DNA from: Candidatus Saccharimonadota bacterium
Lineage (GTDB): Bacteria; Patescibacteriota; Saccharimonadia; Saccharimonadales; SZUA-47
Length of the DNA stretch: 21,293 bases
Reading direction: 5' to 3'
Assembly (NCBI GenBank): GCA_017993025.1
Contig: JAGONL010000007.1
Location: forward strand, 1 to 21,293
Under the pieces are notes generated by a model that saw only the letters and a list, made by a program, of their open reading frames with translations, did no database searches and was not told where the DNA came from. This document shows, piece after piece, positions 1-5,154 of the stretch. Numbering within the stretch: the stretch's first letter is position 1; each line of letters opens with the position of its first letter. The translations under genes were made by a program, and so were the position numbers.

Positions 1-109
1 CGGGACTTGGTCACGCTAGCGCGACCCCAGAATTTACATACTGCCGACAAGTAGGCAATCTGTAAGATTCTCTTGCAAAATGCCACTGGCATTTTTCACC
101 CGGGACACC
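1..109 (-). repeat. Split copy of the tRNA-Lys 3' half with a 90-nt T-loop insert (element A)
   Basis: Read on the minus strand, this stretch has the variable-loop/T-stem sequence of the adjacent tRNA-Lys (GGTGTCCCGGG at 99-109). About 90 nt of unrelated sequence follows (9-98), then the 3' side of the T-arm (AAGTCCCG at 1-8), which runs off the window. The insert begins TGAA, then a hairpin AAAATGCC/GGCATTTT, then TGCAAG, and ends in a hairpin GGTCGCGC/GCGTGACC. A second element at 1979-2095 has the same plan next to tRNA-Arg. The tRNA-derived arm at 102-108 also pairs with 114-120, and TTCAC/GTGAA extends that stem. The element is truncated by the window edge. Its function is unknown; a small mobile repeat or a processed RNA are both possible. 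Confidence 0.6.
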
Positions 110-149
110 AAGTGTGTCCCGTGAAAGTCCCAGCTAGCTCATTCCAACT

Positions 150-170
150 AAAAAACCCACCAGACGGTGG
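150..170 (-). terminator. Intrinsic terminator of tRNA-Lys
   Basis: On the minus strand a CCACC/GGTGG stem with a GTCT loop (157-170) is followed by GTTTTTTA. The hairpin is nested in a longer inverted repeat, CCAACTAAA (175-183) with TTTAGTTGG (144-152). That outer stem takes in the encoded CCA end of the tRNA, so the nascent tRNA tail would be base-paired before processing. The tRNA-Arg terminator has the same nested design. Confidence 0.75.
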
Positions 171-180
171 ATTGTTTAGT

Positions 181-257
181 TGGAGGGCCAGCCGGGACTT
201 GAACCCGGGACACCCTGCTTAAGAGGCAGGTGCTCTAACCAGCTGAGCTACTGGCCC
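181..257 (-). tRNA. tRNA-Lys (anticodon CUU)
   Basis: A complete cloverleaf reads on the minus strand. The acceptor stem GGGCCAG/CTGGCCC has seven perfect pairs. The D-arm is GCTC...GAGC. The anticodon stem CCTGC/GCAGG has loop CTCTTAA, giving anticodon CTT, which decodes AAG. The T-arm is CCGGG-TTCAAGT-CCCGG, and CCA is encoded at 183-181. The discriminator base 73 reads as U (a184 on the plus strand), which is unusual because tRNA-Lys normally has A or G there. A terminator follows at once, and then a split copy of this tRNA's own 3' half. Confidence 0.95.
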
Positions 258-273
258 GTCGTCAATGTGTAAT

Positions 274-327
274 GGTTGTCTAGCCACACTGCCAGCAAAA
301 CAAGTTTCCTGGCACTGTTGGCTAACC
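274..327. repeat. Long imperfect inverted repeat upstream of tRNA-Lys
   Basis: GGTT, TAGCCA and TGCCAG (274-295) pair with CTGGCA, TGGCTA and AACC (309-327), separated by small internal loops. This gives a stem of roughly 20 pairs around a 13-nt loop. A second imperfect repeat follows: CAAATCCGAGA (346-356) against TCTCGAATTTG (363-373), one mismatch. These two repeats are the only structure seen between the tRNA and the gene at 508. A 69-codon open frame across them has no protein-like features. Their role is unknown; they may be dispersed palindromic repeats. Confidence 0.55.
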
Positions 328-507
328 AACCAAGCCCTCTCCTCTCAAATCCGAGAATCCTCTCTCGAATTTGGAAAGCTCTTAAACAAAGACATGAGAT
401 TAATGAACATCTTTAAGTCAAAGACTATTCTACCTCTGTTCTGGATAAAATTCAAGCTTAGCCTATGTGAATAGCGACATACGCTGTTACAATTAACATG
501 TAAAGAG

Positions 508-1221
508 ATGAATGAATTAGCAACATACGCACAAATACACGCAGCAGAAGCTATGCTAGGTCTTGACGTGGCTGAAAGTGCCTCTACAGCGTGGAAGTTT
601 CTTGTACCGATTATTTTAGGAACTGGTGCACTTGTAGCTCGTGCTACATTTAAGCAAATTGACGCAAATCATGTCGGCCTAAGAACGCATCACGGTAAGG
701 TTCTTAATAAACACGGTCAGCCTTATGGATTCGTTGGACCAGGATTTAACACACGAATTCCTTTTGTATCTGATTTTAAATCTATCGACCTTCGAGAACG
801 CACTACACAATTGAAAGATATCCCTGTTGATTTTCCAACCAGTAGAGAATCGTGCGCTCAAAAAATTCTATCATTATCGGCAATTTGGCGTGTTTTGGAT
901 GCTGTTGATGAGAATGGTTATCACTATGCATACCGTCCCTTCATAAAAGTTGCAGAAGGTGAAAAAGGCTTGCCAGGAGTAGTAGCCTCGATTGTTGAAG
1001 AAGCAATATCTTGTTACGCTCCTTTGATACCAGTAAACGAAGTAAATCGCAACACTCTGTATGAAGCAGTTTTTGATCCTTCTAGACAAGAACTTCAAGA
1101 ATATGGAGTTGCATTAAATGGGTTTCGTCAATCGGTCTACGCAGATTCCCAAGCTCAAAGGGCGGGTGATATTATTGCTGGTGCGCTCTCTAGTTTAAGA
1201 CCTTCCGATTCACAGAATTAA
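508..1221 (+). CDS. SPFH/band-7 (stomatin-prohibitin-like) membrane protein
   Basis: This 237-residue protein has a short N-terminal segment, one hydrophobic stretch at about residues 28-46 (FLVPIILGTGALVA), then an SPFH-like core. The core opens with IDANHVGLRTHHGKV, followed by GPGFNTRIPFV and a segment with IDLRERT. That order (a beta strand after the membrane, a G-P-G turn, then an RE/RT stretch) is typical of band-7 proteins, which form membrane-anchored oligomers and often scaffold proteases or define membrane domains. The C-terminus is shorter than in classical stomatins and lacks a long coiled coil. The ATG is preceded by AAAGAG, and a possible -10 (TACAAT, 488-493) lies 14 nt upstream. 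It stands alone, convergent with the pilin-like gene. The family call is fairly firm; the partner is unknown. Confidence 0.75.
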   Translation: MNELATYAQIHAAEAMLGLDVAESASTAWKFLVPIILGTGALVARATFKQIDANHVGLRTHHGKVLNKHGQPYGFVGPGFNTRIPFVSDFKSIDLRERTTQLKDIPVDFPTSRESCAQKILSLSAIWRVLDAVDENGYHYAYRPFIKVAEGEKGLPGVVASIVEEAISCYAPLIPVNEVNRNTLYEAVFDPSRQELQEYGVALNGFRQSVYADSQAQRAGDIIAGALSSLRPSDSQN

Positions 1222-1292
1222 TAAATTGTTTATAATCAGTGTTTATCTAATAGCTTTATTTTTAAAACCTGTTCAGATGTTTTTTAATTGGT

Positions 1293-1943
1293 CTAGTTAA
1301 TTACTAGCGTCTTTAAGACTTTTTCTATGGACTCAAGTTCATTACTTGTACCTGGCATAATTGTATAAATAGCATGAATATATTTGCCGTTTTTATCAAA
1401 TAAATACTCGTAATCTTCTTCATCTTGAACTGGGCCAATACCGTCACCTACGACACCCCATTTGGTGTAGTATCTTGAGCCTTCAGTACCATCATTTAGT
1501 GTAAAGCCAGATACTGTGTAGTTATTCTCGTCTGTCCAACCTTGGTAGTGATTTTCTGCTTTAAAAATCGTGAACTGGTCAAAACTTCCATCACCTCCGC
1601 CAGTAGTTTTTTCTTCTATTATTGAATCTTGCGTGTTAGAAATCGTGAAAGGAGCTAAAACTTGAAATAACTCAGACCCAGTATCAGATGCTAAAGTCCA
1701 ACCTCCAGCAACACACATGCTGAAACTTTGCTCCGATGAGACAACTTTCTTCCACGATTTTTGGTCTTCAAACTTCGTATCACAAGATTCTGAGTTGGCA
1801 ACTTTGTCTGTTGTTTCTGTTGTCGAAGTTTCTTCACCACTTTGGTTGTTTAAAACAAACCAGCCTACAAAACTTACCATGCAAATTATGATAATTATTA
1901 TAATAGCTTCGACTAGAGTAAATCCATTTTTATAAATCTTCAT
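1293..1943 (-). CDS. Type IV pilin/pseudopilin-like protein
   Basis: The N-terminus MKIYKNG-FTLVEA is a class III (prepilin) signal: a short basic leader, Gly at 7, then the mature Phe1 and the conserved Glu5. The hydrophobic helix (residues 8-32) is unusually rich in isoleucine (IIIIIII) and ends at VLNN. The rest, about 180 residues, is a soluble acidic domain with few cysteines (for example C54 and C77) and no obvious known fold. By family, such proteins are cleaved by prepilin peptidase (PilD) and assembled into pili or pseudopili. No pilus assembly genes are in the window, so this is a lone or minor pilin. A -10 (TATCAT) sits 6 nt before the ATG, implying a leaderless mRNA. The gene is 25 nt downstream of the split tRNA-Arg copy, on the same strand. 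Confidence 0.75.
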   Translation of the reverse strand: MKIYKNGFTLVEAIIIIIIICMVSFVGWFVLNNQSGEETSTTETTDKVANSESCDTKFEDQKSWKKVVSSEQSFSMCVAGGWTLASDTGSELFQVLAPFTISNTQDSIIEEKTTGGGDGSFDQFTIFKAENHYQGWTDENNYTVSGFTLNDGTEGSRYYTKWGVVGDGIGPVQDEEDYEYLFDKNGKYIHAIYTIMPGTSNELESIEKVLKTLVIN

Positions 1944-1949
1944 AATTCA

Positions 1950-1955
1950 ATGATA
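1950..1955 (-). promoter_or_regulatory. Probable -10 box of the pilin-like gene
   Basis: TATCAT on the minus strand lies 6 nt from the ATG at 1943. No good -35 is seen. The geometry matches other first genes in this window. Confidence 0.4.
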
Positions 1956-1978
1956 CCCTAAAACAGAAAAAATATGTA

Positions 1979-2095
1979 TGGTACGCCCGGACGGATTTGA
2001 CCTACCTTCGGCAGGCCTGAAATTTCACGATTGAAAACAAGTTTTCATCGGAAAGTTTCCTTGCATATTGCCGAATGGCAATCTTCACACCGACC
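1979..2095 (-). repeat. Split copy of the tRNA-Arg 3' half with an 89-nt T-loop insert (element B)
   Basis: On the minus strand GGTCGGTG (2095-2088) copies the variable-loop/T-stem part of the neighbouring tRNA-Arg. About 89 nt of insert follows (2087-1999). Then AAATCCGTCCGGGCGTACCA (1998-1979) copies the rest of the T-arm, the acceptor strand and the CCA end, with two substitutions against the intact tRNA. The insert starts TGAA, has a hairpin ATTGCC/GGCAAT, then TGCAAG, later GTGAAATT, and ends with a hairpin GGCCTGCC-GAA-GGTAGGTC. Element A beside tRNA-Lys shares these landmarks in the same order, with compensating changes in both stems. The family is not recognised with certainty. Confidence 0.7.
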
Positions 2096-2136
2096 TTTTT
2101 TGGATGGCGGATTGAATCTGTCGAGTTGCCTCCAAT

Positions 2137-2166
2137 GAAAAAGACTCAGAAAACTGAGTCGTTTTT
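2137..2166 (-). terminator. Intrinsic terminator of tRNA-Arg
   Basis: A perfect 7-bp stem GACTCAG/CTGAGTC (2143-2149 and 2154-2160) has a TTTT loop on the minus strand and is followed by TTTTTC. An A-run precedes it, so it could work in both directions. The outer repeat CCAAT/ATTGG includes the tRNA CCA end, as at tRNA-Lys. Confidence 0.8.
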
Positions 2167-2168
2167 AT

Positions 2169-2245
2169 TGGTACACCCGGACGGATTCGAACCGCCGACC
2201 CTCTGTTCCGAAGACAGATGCTCTATCCAGCTGAGCTACGGGTGC
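2169..2245 (-). tRNA. tRNA-Arg (anticodon UCG)
   Basis: A complete cloverleaf reads on the minus strand. The acceptor is GCACCCG/CGGGTGT, the D-arm GCTC...GAGC, and the anticodon stem TCTGT/ACAGA with loop CTTCGGA gives anticodon TCG, which decodes CGA. The T-arm is GGCGG-TTCGAAT-CCGTC, with discriminator A73 and encoded CCA at 2171-2169. The first pair of the acceptor stem is a G1-U72 wobble, which is uncommon in elongator tRNAs. The opposite strand gives a false open frame containing DGFEPP, a common artefact of tRNA genes. Confidence 0.95.
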
Positions 2246-2254
2246 GTGAAGGTA

Positions 2255-2263
2255 ATCTTAGCA
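2255..2263 (-). promoter_or_regulatory. Extended -10 promoter of tRNA-Arg
   Basis: TGC-TAAGAT on the minus strand (TG motif plus -10 hexamer) ends 9 nt before the mature tRNA 5' end. The -35 is weak. Transcription would start just upstream of the tRNA. Confidence 0.5.
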
Positions 2264-2313
2264 CACAATAAACACAAAATACAGGGGTAGGGGTTAAAAA
2301 TAACATACAATGC

Positions 2314-2341
2314 TTGCAAACATAACAAGTAAACATATATA
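2314..2341 (+). promoter_or_regulatory. Promoter of the LysM-like gene
   Basis: TTGCAA (2314-2319) and TATATA (2336-2341) are 16 nt apart. This gives a leader of about 45 nt before the ATG at 2393, containing a purine-rich GAAGAAGAGGG that may serve as ribosome-binding site. Confidence 0.55.
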
Positions 2342-2392
2342 GTAATAGCATAATCATTTAACAATGGTGGGGAAGAAGAGGGTAGACATATT

Positions 2393-2905
2393 ATGACGAT
2401 TCAAACGAGTATTAAATTAGCAACGGCAAGTGTTATAGCGGTACTAATGGCACTATTTTTTGTCAGTACACTAAGTGTTTCAGCTCACGAAGGTGAAGAA
2501 GCCGAATCGGTAGAAACTACTTTAGAGGAAACTGAATCAACTGAATCAACTGAATCAACTGAAGCATCTGAAGGCGAAGAAGCTACCGCAGTAGAGGCAT
2601 TTGAATATACTGCACAGCCAGGCGACTCATATAGTCTAATGGCTCGTAAAGCAGTACAAACTAGTGGTTTTGAAACAAGCACTAATCTAACAGAGGCACA
2701 AATTATATTTGTTGAAACAAATCTTACAGTTCTAGCTGGCTCACCTAAACTAAATTTGGGCGAAAAAATCTCGATACCTAAAGAACTTGTTAAGCAGTGG
2801 TCTGAAAAAGCCAAGGAACTAACAGACGCTCAGCAAGCTAGATGGCAAGTGTATGCCAACAACGCAAATTTCAATACTGACGCAGTGGGTGAAGCTCGCG
2901 AATAG
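2393..2905 (+). CDS. Exported LysM-like protein
   Basis: This 170-residue protein starts with a signal peptide (TIQTSIKLA, then a hydrophobic stretch to about residue 31, ending SVSAHE). An acidic linker rich in Glu/Ser/Thr follows (residues about 32-70), carrying a short tandem repeat. Residues about 73-128 fit a LysM-like fold: YTAQPGDSYSLMARKA at the start, an N in the middle (ETNLTVLAG), and LNLGEKISIPKEL at the end, which is the usual LysM closing pattern. LysM domains bind N-acetylglucosamine-containing glycans such as peptidoglycan. The insert between the two halves is longer than in a standard 45-residue LysM, so this is a divergent member. It has its own promoter and lies 27 nt upstream of folD, which seems to be transcribed separately. 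Confidence 0.7.
   Translation: MTIQTSIKLATASVIAVLMALFFVSTLSVSAHEGEEAESVETTLEETESTESTESTEASEGEEATAVEAFEYTAQPGDSYSLMARKAVQTSGFETSTNLTEAQIIFVETNLTVLAGSPKLNLGEKISIPKELVKQWSEKAKELTDAQQARWQVYANNANFNTDAVGEARE
2534..2560 (+). repeat. Three perfect 9-nt tandem repeats (GAATCAACT)
   Basis: Three identical units encode EST-EST-EST in the linker of the LysM-like protein. They are flanked by degenerate units (GAGGAAACT before, GAAGCATCT after). Copy number changes would stay in frame and alter only the length of the stalk. Confidence 0.85.
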
Positions 2906-2915
2906 TTACGTCAAA

Positions 2916-2930
2916 CTGCTACAATAGCAG
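2916..2930 (+). promoter_or_regulatory. -10 box of folD within a small palindrome
   Basis: TACAAT (2920-2925), preceded by TGC as an extended -10, lies 7 nt from the folD ATG. The start site would therefore be at or next to the A of the ATG. The box sits inside a perfect repeat CTGCTA-CAA-TAGCAG. No good -35 is visible. Confidence 0.5.
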
Positions 2931-2932
2931 AG

Positions 2933-3790
2933 ATGAAAGAACTAAACGGTAGTGAACTAGTTGGCTATATTAAAGAGCGCCAGGCTAAATCTGTTCGAAA
3001 TTTGAAACAGCAATGGAAAATTCTGCCAAAACTGGCTATTATCCGTACCAACCCCGACCCGGTTGTTGATAGTTATATGCGTATCAAACAAGCTTACGGC
3101 GAGGATATCCTTATTGAAGTTGATGTTCATACAATCGACCAATCCAGTGCGCTAGCTACAATAAAAATGCTTAACGAAGACCCTTCTGTGCATGGAATAA
3201 TAGTCCAAATACCCCTACCAGACCGTGCTCAAACTGACGAAATACTTAACTGCGTAGCCCCTGAAAAAGACGTAGATGGACTAGCACAAGGCTCGAAATT
3301 TGACGCACCAACACCGATAGCAATTTCATGGTTACTTGCTGGATACGGTGTGGAAATGACTGGGAAAAACATTGTAATCGTTGGTCATGGTCGGTTAGTT
3401 GGAAGCCCGCTTGCGCACATGTGGCAAAATTCGGGCTACAACGTATCGGTTATTGATAAGCAAACCTCCGATCTAGGGGTTGTTACTAGGGACGCCGATA
3501 TTCTTGTTACAGCTACCGGAGTACCAGGGCTTATAACGCCCAATATGGTTAAGAAAGGCGTTGTTATCGTTGATGCCGGAGTAGCGACGGACAGTAATGG
3601 ATTGGTTGGCGATGTATCTGACGAAGTTCGCTTGTTGCCAGACTTAACAATTACACCTATGAAGGGTGGAGTTGGTCCACTAACAGTGTCGGCACTTTTC
3701 GAAAACGTTATAACCGCTTGCCGGAGAATAGCCCCCTCTCAACAAATTGGTGAGGTTTTGTCTGATGACAAGAATGAGGCAGAAACATAG
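2933..3790 (+). CDS. folD: Bifunctional methylenetetrahydrofolate dehydrogenase/cyclohydrolase FolD
   Basis: FolD interconverts 5,10-methylene-THF and 10-formyl-THF with NADP, supplying one-carbon units in the cytoplasm. The 285-residue length fits the family. Visible motifs are the catalytic segment DSYMRIK (Tyr48, Lys52), VQIPLP with Gln92, PEKDVDG (111-116), the nucleotide-binding IVGHGRLVGSP (about 149-159), and the closing PMKGGVGPLT. The dinucleotide loop reads GHGRLVG where many FolD have GRSxxVG, a mild variant. The ATG is chosen because a good -10 lies 7 nt upstream and no other start fits the N-terminus. The stop codon lies inside a 16-bp inverted repeat that separates this gene from the convergent murD. 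Confidence 0.93.
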   Translation: MKELNGSELVGYIKERQAKSVRNLKQQWKILPKLAIIRTNPDPVVDSYMRIKQAYGEDILIEVDVHTIDQSSALATIKMLNEDPSVHGIIVQIPLPDRAQTDEILNCVAPEKDVDGLAQGSKFDAPTPIAISWLLAGYGVEMTGKNIVIVGHGRLVGSPLAHMWQNSGYNVSVIDKQTSDLGVVTRDADILVTATGVPGLITPNMVKKGVVIVDAGVATDSNGLVGDVSDEVRLLPDLTITPMKGGVGPLTVSALFENVITACRRIAPSQQIGEVLSDDKNEAET

Positions 3791-3844
3791 ATTTCCGACC
3801 GAGGCCTATCCATAGATAAGGTGAGGGAGAAATCTATGTTTCTG
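3780..3844. terminator. 16-bp inverted repeat between the convergent folD and murD
   Basis: The segment 3780-3795 (CAGAAACATAGATTTC) is an exact inverted match to 3829-3844. A smaller stem, CCTATC/GATAAGG, lies inside. The left arm covers the folD stop codon (3788-3790). No T-run follows on either strand, so it is not a canonical intrinsic terminator. It may still block convergent transcription or protect 3' ends. Confidence 0.6.
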
Positions 3845-3894
3845 GCCATACTTTCGCAGAGAAAACAAGCGGATTTGTTGAGAGTGGGCTATAT

Positions 3895-5154
3895 CTATTC
3901 AGACAAACTAAGTACTGCTTGCTGGAATAAACTGCCCTTTTCTTCAAAGCTACTCCACAAAACCGTGCTAGGTGCCGCAGTTGAAAGTAGACAAATACTT
4001 CCACTTGGGCAATTCTCTGAAGCCCAAGATACGGCGTCTTCCATATTGATTGTTTCAAATATTTCAGGTGTATAATTTTCCGGAAGTAAAGCTTTAATAA
4101 AAGCTCCAGTATCAGGAAACAGAATTAATTTTGGAATACTTAACGTGCTTAATAGCTTAACAAGTTCCACATAATCATAATTTCGGTCTACTCCGCCCAA
4201 CATTACACAACCTATTGGTCCACGATTGCGCACCAAGGCCTGTATTCCGGCTATAGTTGCCTCTGGCGTGGAGCCAATAGCGTCGTCCACAAACGTCACT
4301 CCTCGGAACTTTCGAACAGGTTGTAGCCTGTGTCTAATAGGTTCAAAGTGTATAAAACTATTCAAACAGCTTCCAATATCTACCCCAAATATCCCAGCCG
4401 CCTCTCGTACCATCAAATAGTTTAGCTTGTTGTGGTCGCCAATTAGCTTAGCTTGTGACATGTCTACCGGCTCACTTGGGTTAATCGGCATTTTTTTGGC
4501 AGGACTGTCTGCTAGCCAGTGATGTATGATGTCAAACTCCGGGTTATAGATAACGGCACAACCCTCGTGCATAAATCGAACAATATTACGTTTTGCCTCC
4601 CAGTATGTTTCCAGATTTCCATGATAGTCTGTATGGTCTTTATATAGATTTGTAATTATCGCAATATCGGGGCTCTGGCCAAGTTCACTCAGCTGATAGC
4701 TAGACAATTCAACAACAAAAACCGTGCTAGAGTTAGATCCTTCCAGCGAATCAAGCATCGGGTTTCCGCCATTACCGCAGAGTTTTACTTCTAAACCGGC
4801 GTTTTTAAGCGTCTCAGCTAACAAGGAAGAGGTTGTAGTTTTGCCTTTTGTGCCAGTAACGCCAACAGTTTTTGCACCAATCTGGTTTAGGCAGTCAAAA
4901 AACACCCTGGTCGGCGTAGTATACGGTACTGGCATGATTCTTCCCGGACATCCAGGCGTTTTAACAACTATTGTTTGATTTAGGTCTAGGGACTTTAGGC
5001 TTTCAAGATAGTTCGGATCCTCTTTAATATCAATAAAATTAAAGGATTTTATTATCCCTAACGGTTCAATAAACTTTTTAAAGCTAATTCCTTCTCTGCC
5101 TTTTCCAACAAAAACAACATCCTTACCCTCAAAGTCTGGTAGATTAAAAATCAT
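3895..5154 (-). CDS. murD: MurD-type UDP-MurNAc-L-Ala:glutamate ligase, probably MurD2
   Basis: Mur ligases add amino acids to UDP-MurNAc using ATP. This 419-residue protein has the MurD layout: a Rossmann-like N-terminal domain (VVFVGKGREG, 13-22), the ATP loop GTKGKTTT (101-108), ELSSYQL (149-155), NLYKDHTDYHGN (169-180), Lys188 in YWEAK (the position carbamylated in this family), GDHNKLN (239-245), HRLQPV (275-280) and FVDDAIGSTPEAT (288-300). The DDAIGSTPEAT form differs from the NDSKATN motif of classical MurD. It overlaps the upstream murL by ATGA, so the two are co-translated. In Xanthomonas a MurD paralogue (MurD2) paired with MurL adds L-Glu instead of D-Glu. The linkage suggests the same here, but specificity cannot be read from sequence. 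Confidence 0.9.
   Translation of the reverse strand: MIFNLPDFEGKDVVFVGKGREGISFKKFIEPLGIIKSFNFIDIKEDPNYLESLKSLDLNQTIVVKTPGCPGRIMPVPYTTPTRVFFDCLNQIGAKTVGVTGTKGKTTTSSLLAETLKNAGLEVKLCGNGGNPMLDSLEGSNSSTVFVVELSSYQLSELGQSPDIAIITNLYKDHTDYHGNLETYWEAKRNIVRFMHEGCAVIYNPEFDIIHHWLADSPAKKMPINPSEPVDMSQAKLIGDHNKLNYLMVREAAGIFGVDIGSCLNSFIHFEPIRHRLQPVRKFRGVTFVDDAIGSTPEATIAGIQALVRNRGPIGCVMLGGVDRNYDYVELVKLLSTLSIPKLILFPDTGAFIKALLPENYTPEIFETINMEDAVSWASENCPSGSICLLSTAAPSTVLWSSFEEKGSLFQQAVLSLSE

Noticed and set aside
9..98. Self-splicing intron in a tRNA gene
   Set aside because: The insert is only about 90 nt, lacks group I/II core features, and interrupts a 3'-half copy, not the intact tRNA.
265..474. 69-codon open frame after tRNA-Lys
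   Set aside because: It lies over two palindromes, has no ribosome-binding site or protein-like pattern, and is probably chance.
2075..2290. 71-codon open frame with DGFEPP...CSIQLSYG
   Set aside because: It is the reverse strand of tRNA-Arg and part of element B, a well-known false call.
3821..4075. Open frame between folD and murD
   Set aside because: It is antisense to the end of murD and starts inside the inverted repeat.
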